This document shows, in pieces, positions 57,339-64,000 of a DNA stretch of 64,000 bases (positions are counted from its first letter, which is position 1; every line of letters begins with the position of its first letter). The notes under the pieces are model-generated. The model worked only from the letters and a program-made list of their open reading frames with translations, ran no database searches and was not told the DNA's origin. Both the position numbers and the translations under genes were made by a program. Source of the stretch: Paraburkholderia bannensis (GTDB lineage: Bacteria; Pseudomonadota; Gammaproteobacteria; Burkholderiales; Burkholderiaceae); the NCBI RefSeq assembly GCF_014200455.1, contig NZ_JACHBW010000003.1:1-64000 (forward strand). The letters are read 5' to 3'.

Positions 57339-58370
57339 TTAATGCATCACTTGCAGATAGCGCTCGCCAAAGCGCTGCTGCTGGCCCGCCATCTTCGCGA
57401 AATCGACGGGTCTCGCGCGCGCATAGTCGCTCGCGGGCAGGAACTTCGCGGCGGCGTCGGGCGACAGCGCGCTGGAGCGCACCGGGCGCAGATACGCGTT
57501 GGCCCACAGCTTCTGGCCTTGATCCGAGAGCACGAAATCCAGCACTTTCTTGCCGTTCTGCGCGTGCGGCGCGTTCTTCACGAGGCTCATCACGTAGGGC
57601 ACGGAAATCGTCCCTTCGGCGGGAATCACAAATTCCACGTTGGCGTGGTCCTTGTATTTCGCGCGATAGGCGTCGAAGTCGTAGTCGAGCAGGATCGGAA
57701 TCTCACCCGAGAGCACGCGCGCGTAGGCGGTCTGTTTCGGCACGATCGGCTGGTTGGCCTTGAGCTTGCTGAACCACGTGAGGCCTGGCTGGAAGTTGTC
57801 GAGCGTGCCGCCTAGCGCGAGATTCACGGCCACCGCGCCCGCATAGCCCACGAAGGCGCTCGACGGATCGAGATAGCCGATCATGCCTTTGTATTCGGGC
57901 TTGAGCAGATCCGCCCACGAGCGCGGCACGGGCTTGCCGTCGAGCGCGTCCTTGTTGACGAAAAAGCCCAGCGTGCCCGAGTGAATCGCAAACCAGTAGC
58001 CTTGCGGATCCTTGAGGTTGGCGGGAATGTCGTCCCAGTGCGCGGGCTTGTACGGCGCGATCACGCCCTTGTCCTTTGCCTGGAACGCCGAGGAAATGCC
58101 CAGATAGACGACATCGGCAACCGGGCTTTGCTGTTCGGCCATCAACTGCGCGATCGACTGGCCCGAGTTCTTGTTGTCGAACGGCACGCGGATGCCGGTC
58201 TGACGCTGGATCGCCTGGATCTGGCTGGCCCAGTCGGCCCATTCGGGCGGGCAGTTGTAGCAGATGGCGGTTTGGTCGGCGAGGGCGGGCGTCGGGGCGG
58301 CGAAACCGGCCGCCAGAGCGCATACGAGGCTGAGCGCCGTGCTGGCGGCGAGGGCGAAGCGGCGTATCAC
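57339..58370 (-). CDS. ABC transporter substrate-binding protein (PotD/PhnS-like), GTG start
   Basis: The 343-aa periplasmic binding protein has a signal peptide and a mature start near DQTAICYNCPPEW. Type II (Fbp/PotD) fold segments follow, such as GYWFAIHSGTLGFFVNKDAL and DYDFDAYRAKYKDHANVEFVI. The start is GTG at 58370, 6 nt after AGGAG, because no ATG is placed as well. The ligand is unknown: polyamine, iron or phosphonate types are all compatible. Confidence 0.88.
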   Translation of the reverse strand: MIRRFALAASTALSLVCALAAGFAAPTPALADQTAICYNCPPEWADWASQIQAIQRQTGIRVPFDNKNSGQSIAQLMAEQQSPVADVVYLGISSAFQAKDKGVIAPYKPAHWDDIPANLKDPQGYWFAIHSGTLGFFVNKDALDGKPVPRSWADLLKPEYKGMIGYLDPSSAFVGYAGAVAVNLALGGTLDNFQPGLTWFSKLKANQPIVPKQTAYARVLSGEIPILLDYDFDAYRAKYKDHANVEFVIPAEGTISVPYVMSLVKNAPHAQNGKKVLDFVLSDQGQKLWANAYLRPVRSSALSPDAAAKFLPASDYARARPVDFAKMAGQQQRFGERYLQVMH

Positions 58371-58481
58371 GTCGGGACTCCTGTTCGGATGCGGTGCGGG
58401 GTGAGGGTTATTGGCGTAACGTGCCGCGGGCATAAGCACCCGCGGCCGGATCGGCAAAGTCTGGCGGGACGGCTGTGATGA

Positions 58482-59546
58482 TCAGACGAGCGTGTCGCCG
58501 ACGCTCACGCCACGCTCCGACGCGCGCGCCGTGGCGCTGCCCGTGGCGATGGCCGAGATCGTGCCGCCTTCGCGCAGCGTGTGCGGCAAGGTGAGATCGA
58601 GCGTTGGGCCCACGTAGGTGCCGCTGATGCACGCCATCAGGCGCTGCCACGCGGCGCGGCCGATCTCGCCGTTGGGCGTGCCGATGCTCGCCAGCGGCGG
58701 CGCGAGCAGCTCGCTCATCGCGAGCCCGTCGAAGCCCAGAATCGACATGTCCTGCGGCACACGCAGGCGTGCACGGCGCAGGCCGCGCATCACCACCATC
58801 GCGAGCAGATCGTTGCTGCAGAAGAGCGCGGTCGGACGCGCGGGGCCGTTGCTCAGATGCGCGAGCACGCTGGGCGCGAGGGCTTCGGCGTTGAAGTCGA
58901 TTTCGAGCGCGGGCGCGGGCGTGAGGCCGGCTTGCTCCATCGCGTGGGCGTAACCGGCGTAGCGCTGGCGCGCGCGGTCGGAGGCCGCGAGCGTGCCCGC
59001 AAGCATCAGGATGCGGCGGTGGCCGTGCGCGATCAGCATGCGTACGCCATCGCAGGCGGCCTGGTGGTTGTCGACGGAGACCGACGGGCGGCGCGTGGTG
59101 TCGTTGTGCATCAGCACGTAGAGCGGGCCGTCGGCGTCGAGCTCGTCGAGCAGCGGGTGCGTGTCCGCGTCGGCGACGGTCAGGATCAGCCCTTCGACCC
59201 GTTGCGCACGCAACGTTTCGATGGCGTGGCGCTCGCGCTGCGCGTCGTACTGGGTCGTCATCAGCATCAGGCGAAAGCCCTGCGCCGAGGCAAGCTCGTC
59301 GATCCCTTGCAGGCATTCCGCGAACACCGGATTGGCGAGCGTGGGCAACACCACGCCGATCAGGCGCGTGCGCTCGCCGCGCAACTGGCGGCCAATCGGG
59401 CTGGGGCGGAATTTGAGCGCATCGATCGCTTCGCGCACCTTGGCGAGCGTGACGGGATTGACCGTATGCGGTGCATTGATTGCCCGCGAAACCGTGGCAA
59501 TCGAAAAACCGGCGTGTGCGGCGACATCCTTGATGGTTGGCGTCAT
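58482..59546 (-). CDS. LacI family transcriptional regulator
   Basis: The 354-aa regulator has an N-terminal LacI helix-turn-helix (TIKDVAAHAGFSIATVSRAI, residues 3-22) and a sugar-binding-protein-like core (HPLLDEL, DNHQAACDGVRMLI, FCSNDLLAMVVMRGL). It lies 111 bp upstream of the ABC cassette on the same strand and probably controls it. A site TGTAAACGTTTTCG (59564-59577), 18 bp before its start, resembles a LacI-family operator. The effector is unknown. Confidence 0.92.
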   Translation of the reverse strand: MTPTIKDVAAHAGFSIATVSRAINAPHTVNPVTLAKVREAIDALKFRPSPIGRQLRGERTRLIGVVLPTLANPVFAECLQGIDELASAQGFRLMLMTTQYDAQRERHAIETLRAQRVEGLILTVADADTHPLLDELDADGPLYVLMHNDTTRRPSVSVDNHQAACDGVRMLIAHGHRRILMLAGTLAASDRARQRYAGYAHAMEQAGLTPAPALEIDFNAEALAPSVLAHLSNGPARPTALFCSNDLLAMVVMRGLRRARLRVPQDMSILGFDGLAMSELLAPPLASIGTPNGEIGRAAWQRLMACISGTYVGPTLDLTLPHTLREGGTISAIATGSATARASERGVSVGDTLV

Positions 59547-59563
59547 GCGGGCGGCCCGAGCGT

Positions 59564-59577
59564 TGTAAACGTTTTCG
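59564..59577. promoter_or_regulatory. Possible LacI-family operator
   Basis: TGTAAACGTTTTCG has the partially symmetric AAACGTTT core seen at LacI/GalR sites. It lies just upstream of the regulator's own start, where autoregulation would be expected. Confidence 0.4.
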
Positions 59578-59636
59578 ATGCGGCCGATTATGGAAAGCGC
59601 ATGTGACCGGGCGATGACGCGCCGCCCTTGAGATGC

Positions 59637-59666
59637 TTGGGACGGCGTGGGCGGCAATGGTAGAAT
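59637..59666 (+). promoter_or_regulatory. Promoter of tRNA-Leu
   Basis: TTGGGA (59637-59642) and TAGAAT (59661-59666) are separated by 18 bp and lie just before the tRNA 5' end at 59679. Confidence 0.6.
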
Positions 59667-59678
59667 GCCGTCCGCCCT

Positions 59679-60071
59679 GCCAGCGTGATGAAATTGGTAA
59701 ACATAGCGGACTTAAGCACAGATTGAGTGCCCGGCCGGAAACGGCCGGTGCAGAACCCCTCAAATTCGGTGAACCCCCTGGAACCAGGCGACGCGAAAGC
59801 GTCACGGTGCCGAGGCGACGCCGAGCCAAGCCGGCTGACGCGCAAGCGTCGGCACGGAAGGTGTAGAGACTAGACGGGGGGCGCCTAAGGCCCGATTGCC
59901 CAGCGCGGCTGTATTGCGCGATGGCAAAGGGCTAGGGTGAAGGCATAGTCCAGCGCACGAACGCAGCTTTGAGATCGAATCTTCGGCTTATAAGCGCGGC
60001 GTCGAAAGACGTAGTGTGACGAAAATCCGCCGCCTCACGGCTTACCGGTTCAAGTCCGGTCGCTGGCACCA
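59679..60071 (+). tRNA. tRNA-Leu(UAA) interrupted by a group I intron
   Basis: The 5' exon is 59679-59713 and the 3' exon 60022-60071, with encoded CCA. Joined, they form an 85-nt tRNA. The acceptor arms are GCCAGCG and CGCTGGC. The anticodon stem GCGGA/TCCGC has the loop CTTAAAA (anticodon TAA). There is a class II variable arm and the T-arm ACCGGTTCAAGTCCGGT. Splicing between U34 and A35 is required to make the anticodon. Confidence 0.96.
59714..60021 (+). ncRNA. Self-splicing group I intron (IC3-like) in tRNA-Leu(UAA)
   Basis: The 308-nt intron starts right after U34 and ends with G60021, the terminal G expected of group I introns. P1 forms between ACTT of the exon (59710-59713) and GAGT (59725-59728), giving the hallmark U.G pair at the 5' splice site. 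CAAATTCGGTGAA at 59761-59773 is the Q-like element, GACGCCGAGCCAAGCC at 59817-59832 the P4/P6 region, GGTGTAGAGACTAGACGG at 59860-59877 the P7 5' strand and AAGGCATAGTCC at 59940-59951 the P7 3' strand. These closely match the Azoarcus tRNA-Ile intron core as I remember it. No homing endonuclease gene is inside. Confidence 0.93.
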
Positions 60072-60104
60072 GGGCCACCTGGACACGCTTCGCAAGAAGC
60101 CCTG

Positions 60105-60140
60105 AAACCCGCGATGGCGTGACGCCTCGCGGGTTTTTTG
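60105..60140 (+). terminator. Intrinsic terminator after tRNA-Leu
   Basis: A 10-bp stem (AAACCCGCGA at 60105-60114 with TCGCGGGTTT at 60127-60136) with an inner GGCGT/ACGCC pairing runs into TTTTTTG. Confidence 0.92.
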
Positions 60141-60148
60141 TTGCGCGG

Positions 60149-61219
60149 CTACCGCTGCGTAAGCGCGACCTCCACCGCGAGGCGTGGCCGCTTCGACAGG
60201 ACGCGCAGCAGCGGTTTCTCGATTTTCAGATGGAACAGCACGGCGCTTGCGATGCAGGCGGCCAGAATCGCAAAATACGCTGCCGTCGCGCCCACGACGC
60301 CCGTCAGGCCGGCTTTCACAGCTAGTTTGCTCAGCACACTGATCATCGGAAAATGGAGCAGGTAGAGCGCATACGAGGCATCGCCAAGCACTTGCACGCC
60401 GCGGTTCGACCCGAAGATCGCGCCTCGGTCCTCTGCCTTGACGAGGCCCAGGATGATCGCGCAACTGGCGAGTCCGTAAGCCACGGAACTGCCCGACGAG
60501 CGTGCGAGGATGCCGGCATCCGTCGCAGCGCCAATCGACACGAACGCAATCATGCCCAGCACCGCAACGCCCATTGGAAACCGCAGTCCGCTTAGCGCGC
60601 GGTTCACCACCGCTGTCAGTGCACCGAGCGCGAACAGCACACCATAGTGCTGCGCGAAAAACGCTGCGGGAAACGTACAGGTCTGATTCAGGCACGTTCC
60701 CCAGGCCAGGGCCAGCAGCAGCACGGCCGCGGCAGCGTAGATGCGCCCGAGAATGAAGCAGCCCATCAACGCATAAAACGCGATCTCCCACTGCAGGCTC
60801 CACGCGACGATCACGACAGGCGCGCCCGTGCCGCCGACCACGCTCTGGTCTTGCGGCAGCAACAGCAGCGATCGGGCCAGCGTGGCGGCATCCGGCAGCG
60901 TCGCGCGCAACGCCGGCGAGGCCGCGAGCGACACGCTGACGATACCGAAGACGATCCAGTAGGTTGGGTAGATGCGGATGATGCGCTTGCGCGCGTAGGC
61001 CGCAAAGCGATCCGGTTTGAAGAGATCGTTGCGGTGCGCCGTCACGATGATGAAACCGCTCAGGACAAAGAAGAATTCGACGCCCGCGCCGCCGAATCCC
61101 CAGATTTTGCCGGGCAGGCCGTAGCCAAAATATTTCGGCAGCGCATATTGGGCGCTCAGATGAAAGAGTGTGACGAGCAAAGCGGCACCTGCCCGGCATG
61201 CCTGGAGCGATTTGTACAT
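60149..61219 (-). CDS. Acyltransferase family 3 (membrane O-acetylase type)
   Basis: The 356-aa polytopic membrane protein has about ten hydrophobic segments. Family features are the N-terminal RAGAALLVTLFHLSAQY with the catalytic-type histidine, FFFVLSGFIIVTAHRND and the RKRIIRIYPTYWIVF stretch after it. It probably O-acylates a surface glycan such as O-antigen or exopolysaccharide. No glycosyltransferases are nearby, so the acceptor is unknown. The tRNA-Leu terminator separates it from the gene before. Confidence 0.9.
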   Translation of the reverse strand: MYKSLQACRAGAALLVTLFHLSAQYALPKYFGYGLPGKIWGFGGAGVEFFFVLSGFIIVTAHRNDLFKPDRFAAYARKRIIRIYPTYWIVFGIVSVSLAASPALRATLPDAATLARSLLLLPQDQSVVGGTGAPVVIVAWSLQWEIAFYALMGCFILGRIYAAAAVLLLALAWGTCLNQTCTFPAAFFAQHYGVLFALGALTAVVNRALSGLRFPMGVAVLGMIAFVSIGAATDAGILARSSGSSVAYGLASCAIILGLVKAEDRGAIFGSNRGVQVLGDASYALYLLHFPMISVLSKLAVKAGLTGVVGATAAYFAILAACIASAVLFHLKIEKPLLRVLSKRPRLAVEVALTQR

Positions 61220-61837
61220 GGCGTGTCTCGCGCAGTCGACGACTCGATGCTATGGGATTCGAGCGTCGATCGACCGACAAGAGCTATCGCGTATCCGCCA
61301 ATCGGGGGGGATGGAAGGGGAAGCGCAAACGTTAGCAGTAACTGGCGGGAGCGAGTGGCCGGGAATGGCCGCAAAATGAATGGGGCAAGCGGCGCCCTGG
61401 CGTTCGTCGGTTCTGGCAACCCGGTGGCAGGAGAGGGCGTGCCTCGCGCCGTACCAGCGAGCAATGACAAACCGGTTCCGGAAGCGGAAGCGGGATCGGA
61501 ATTGGGCCGCGCAGAGCGCGATCAAACTGCTGCCGGCGCGCTGACGCGCTGGCGCAATCAGCGGCCGATCTGGCCGGTACGCGGGTTCACCAGTCGCGCA
61601 AATCCGAACAATGCGGCAATGGCCAGCGGCGAAGCGATGTAGAAGGCGGTCAGCATGATACGAGATGAGACAAACCGTAACAAAGTGTGTCTTCAGTGTA
61701 TCTCGGCGATGCAAATTGAGTATCAGGGAGAACGACAACAAACTGTTGCGCGATTGCAAGTTTGATATCGGATGAAGCAGGGGAGTCAGGCTGGAGGGCT
61801 TGCTGGGCGGGGATCTACGTGAAACGAGGGAAAGCGT
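61220..61837. other. 618-bp intergenic region with one doubtful small frame
   Basis: It is flanked by the acyltransferase gene and a small lipoprotein. Apart from the 32-codon frame at 61558-61656 (described separately), no gene-like sequence was seen. Confidence 0.4.
61558..61656 (-). CDS. Possible 32-aa membrane peptide
   Basis: The frame starts MLTAFYIASPLAIAALFGFA, a plausible single transmembrane helix, and ends RLVNPRTGQIGR. It has no clear ribosome-binding site, and a chance frame in this GC-rich context cannot be excluded. Confidence 0.3.
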   Translation of the reverse strand: MLTAFYIASPLAIAALFGFARLVNPRTGQIGR

Positions 61838-62110
61838 TTAAATGCAGTCGAATACCACCTCTACTGTTTGCGCTGTCACGCCGCGCAGTCCTTCGCTGTG
61901 AATTTCGACGGCATGCATCTCCAGTTTGCGCTTGTGGCAATAGGCTTGCGCTTCCTTGATGCCGGCGGTGCGTACGCGATTCCATGAAACGATGTCCCAC
62001 CGCGCGCGACTTGTCACAGAAAGGTGTCCATCCTGTCTCGAATTGATTCCGGTCACCGATGTGCAAGCCGTCAACATGCCGAGCCCGAGCAACAGGATGC
62101 TGCCTTTCAT
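61838..62110 (-). CDS. Small lipoprotein, unknown function
   Basis: The 90-aa protein has a signal peptide and lipobox LTAC (MKGSILLLGLGMLTAC). A short domain follows with two further cysteines (AYCHKRK near the middle and FDCI at the end). An AGGGGA-like site precedes the start at 62110. I do not recognise the family. Confidence 0.7.
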   Translation of the reverse strand: MKGSILLLGLGMLTACTSVTGINSRQDGHLSVTSRARWDIVSWNRVRTAGIKEAQAYCHKRKLEMHAVEIHSEGLRGVTAQTVEVVFDCI

Positions 62111-62359
62111 AGATTCCCCTTGATTGCGCACCATTGTCGCCGCCAACCATCGGCATTGGCAACCCGAAAGAAAGGTTAGCAGACGTTAGGGGCACAAGGG
62201 GTTAAGCGTGCGCTGCAGGGGCGCACGGACGTGAAGGGAGTAGGTCGCTGCGCGTGTGGTTAGTCTTTAACCGATACCTCACGTGCCGCTCAGATCGCGC
62301 GCACCCACTCGCCTTTGACGAAGGCGACGCGCGCGCCTGAGTTGCTGCGAAAGCGGAAA

Positions 62360-62608
62360 TCAGTCGTGGGCGACGACGGAGCCGCTTTGTGCCTGGCCGG
62401 AAACGAGGCACGAAGACATGAAGTTTTCGCCCTGGCTACGTGCACCGATCGAACTGAAGCCGCGCGCCAGTGCTTCGAGCCGGACCAGTTCGGAGCCCTT
62501 GGCACAGGAAACCGTGCCGTGCTCGTGGGCCTGTACCCGGGTCAGGACTCGATTCCCGACGAGGAGTGCAAGGATGATGACGATGCCAATGTTGAATGCC
62601 TGTCTCAT
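62360..62608 (-). CDS. Small membrane-anchored protein, unknown function
   Basis: The 82-aa protein has one N-terminal hydrophobic helix (AFNIGIVIILALLVGNRVL) and a short exposed part. It has a good ribosome-binding site (CTAGGAGA, 8 nt spacing), which is the main support. A second open frame overlaps it (see findings). The function is unknown. Confidence 0.55.
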   Translation of the reverse strand: MRQAFNIGIVIILALLVGNRVLTRVQAHEHGTVSCAKGSELVRLEALARGFSSIGARSQGENFMSSCLVSGQAQSGSVVAHD

Positions 62609-63092
62609 GATTTCGTCTCCTAGTGAGTTCAGACTAACTCAGCCTTTTAAGCGATGAATCCAGGAGTTTCCCGGCGATGCGGTGCAGCACATGCGGCGCA
62701 TAAATCGACCTTGATTTTCAGCGTAAAGATGCTTCGGCCTCCTGCTGTTATGAGGGCCGTTCCGCTCTGCCTTATGCAGCAAGCTTGTGGCTCGCGGGAC
62801 CCTCCGTCGAACCAGGCATTGCGTTGCAGCAATGGCGCGTCGCGTCACGCGGTTTGTCCGCTAACCAATGTAATTGCGGACAAAAATAATCGTGCGTGGC
62901 AGATCGACACGGCGCACGGTGGACCTTGCTCCGGCGATCAGATTCATTGATTTCGCTCAGTTTCGCATGCTTGTGGGGCGTTAATTTCCGGCAATAGCGA
63001 GATTCGCCGGCGGCGTATGACGAATCTTGAAATGTGCCGTCCGATGCTGCACCATCGACGGTCCGGTCCTCTTTTCTCAGGCGAGGTAAGCA
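62609..63092. other. 484-bp intergenic region with a 9-bp inverted repeat
   Basis: Only one clear structure is seen: TTTGTCCGC (62853-62861) and GCGGACAAA (62876-62884) around 14 nt. A short frame at 62654-62950 has a gene-unlike composition and was not accepted. Confidence 0.4.
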
Positions 63093-63707
63093 ATGCAGTT
63101 GATTGGCATGATGGATTCTCCCTACGTGCGTCGCGTTGCGGTTGCGCTTCATGTGCTCGGCATGCCGTTCGAGCATCGCAGCGTGTCGGTATTCGGTCAG
63201 TACGACGAATTCGCGCAGATCAACCCGGTCGTGAAAGCCCCCACGCTGGTCGACGACGACGGTACGGTGCTGATCGATTCCACGCTGATTCTCGATTATC
63301 TCGACCACAAGGTACCGGCGGTGCAGCGCCTGCTGCCCGAGGAGCGGCAGGAGCGCACCTTCGCGCTGCGTGTGAACGGTTTCGCGCTCGCGGCGATGGA
63401 AAAGACGGTGCAGCAGGTCTACGAGCGCCAGTTGCGCCCCGAGGAGCGCCAGCACGAGCCCTGGTTCGCGCGCGTCAACGCGCAGATGCATGCGGCGTGG
63501 AGCGTGCTCGACAAACTCATCGAGGGGCGGGGGGGCTGGCTTTGCGCCGGGCGCATCACGCAGGCCGATATCACGGCGGCAGTGGCGTGGCGCTTTGCGC
63601 AATTCGTCCTGCCGGGCGCAGTTGATCCGGCCCGATATCCTGCGATCGCCGCGCTGTCCTTGCGCGCCGAGGCATTACCCGAATTTATCGCGACGCCGCT
63701 GGAGTAA
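63093..63707 (+). CDS. Glutathione S-transferase family protein
   Basis: The 204-aa GST has an N-terminal thioredoxin-fold domain starting LIGMMDSPYVRRVAVALHVL, with Ser9 a likely glutathione-activating residue. The glutathione-binding loop VVKAPTLVDDDGTVLIDSTL is present, and the C-terminal helical domain starts near residue 85. GCGAGG lies upstream. The substrate class is unknown; the beta/zeta-like Ser type fits. Confidence 0.9.
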   Translation: MQLIGMMDSPYVRRVAVALHVLGMPFEHRSVSVFGQYDEFAQINPVVKAPTLVDDDGTVLIDSTLILDYLDHKVPAVQRLLPEERQERTFALRVNGFALAAMEKTVQQVYERQLRPEERQHEPWFARVNAQMHAAWSVLDKLIEGRGGWLCAGRITQADITAAVAWRFAQFVLPGAVDPARYPAIAALSLRAEALPEFIATPLE

Positions 63708-63734
63708 TAGAGGCCGCTGCACGGTCCGCAAACC

Positions 63735-63779
63735 CTTGTCGCGAGGCCCGGGCAACGATTGTTCGAGTTTCGCGACAAG
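63735..63779. repeat. 10-bp inverted repeat before the last gene
   Basis: CTTGTCGCGA (63735-63744) and TCGCGACAAG (63770-63779) are exact reverse complements separated by 25 nt. It could be a terminator stem for the GST gene without a T-run, or an operator for the next gene. Confidence 0.55.
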
Positions 63780-63885
63780 TGACTTCGCATGTAGCCCATT
63801 TATCGGCGGACGCTACATTCCTAGAATGGCTCCCATGTTAATGCCGCTGCGTCAGGACGACGCGACGGCCGCAGCGGGAGCCGTC

Positions 63886-64000
63886 ATGAAAGACTTTATC
63901 GAACGACAACTTTATCAGCCAGCGCTGGTCCTGCCGATGGTGGACCTCATGCAGCTGATGGTGTCGCTCGACTTCAACATGGGCCAGATCGGTCTGCTGG
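63886..64000 (+). CDS. 5' end of an unrecognised gene, truncated by the window
   Basis: An open frame runs off the right edge. The start at 63886 is chosen because GGGAG lies 5 nt upstream; in-frame ATGs at 63826, 63835 and 63841 are alternatives. The visible N terminus (MKDFIERQLYQPALVLPMVD, then LMQLMVSLDFNMGQIGLL) is amphipathic to hydrophobic. I do not recognise it. Confidence 0.55.
   Translation, partial: MKDFIERQLYQPALVLPMVDLMQLMVSLDFNMGQIGLL

Noticed and set aside
62654..62950. Plus-strand open frame of 98 codons upstream of the GST gene
   Set aside because: It has no ribosome-binding site and a composition unlike the neighbouring genes.

Overview
The window looks like a chromosomal segment of a Burkholderiaceae bacterium, most likely Paraburkholderia or Caballeronia. 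The evidence is high GC with strong third-position bias, the conserved block tRNA-Val / thrS / infC / rpmI / rplT / pheS / pheT / ihfA / merR-like / tRNA-Pro, and paired DUF2844/DUF3443 genes. I see no insertion sequence, prophage or CRISPR array. Nearly every long open frame antisense to a gene is a GC shadow.

Layout. 1-6.6 kb: acyl-CoA and ketone-body metabolism (ETF-QO, an SDR, a hotdog thioesterase, a PAS-LuxR regulator divergent from scoAB, an alpha/beta hydrolase, RidA). 6.7-18 kb: relA, then the translation block, framed by two tRNA genes. 18-23 kb: small secreted protein, EamA permease, PagL-type lipid A deacylase, 3-hydroxybutyryl-CoA dehydrogenase. 22-31.6 kb: a complete xylose system, with xylR and a mutarotase on the minus strand and xylA-xylB-xylF-xylG-xylH on the plus strand. 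32-39 kb: a zinc-finger Clp ATPase of the ClpG/ClpK disaggregase type, then a two-gene DNA-repair operon (FAN1-like VRR-NUC protein plus a nuclease/Fe-S helicase fusion). 39-46 kb: envelope genes (lipoproteins, DUF2844/DUF3443, BamC, lactate permease). 46.5-48.7 kb: thiC under a TPP riboswitch. 49-52 kb: Rnk-type factor, a second EamA permease, entericidin, DUF1328, a ferritin-like protein. 52-59.5 kb: an MFS exporter and a LacI-linked ABC importer with a phosphodiesterase. 59.7-60.1 kb: a tRNA-Leu(UAA) gene interrupted by a group I intron. 60-64 kb: an acyltransferase, small lipoproteins, a GST and a truncated gene at the edge.

The most striking item is the tRNA-Leu(UAA) gene. A 308-nt group I intron sits between U34 and A35 of the anticodon, the site used by the cyanobacterial and plastid intron. 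P1 with its U.G splice-site pair, the P7 strands and the terminal G can all be read directly, and the spliced exons give an intact 85-nt tRNA. Next are the nuclease-helicase/FAN1-like operon, the ClpG-like disaggregase without a ClpP-binding loop, six exact 12-bp repeats just behind the thiC stop codon, and a 34-bp perfect palindrome behind an EamA gene.
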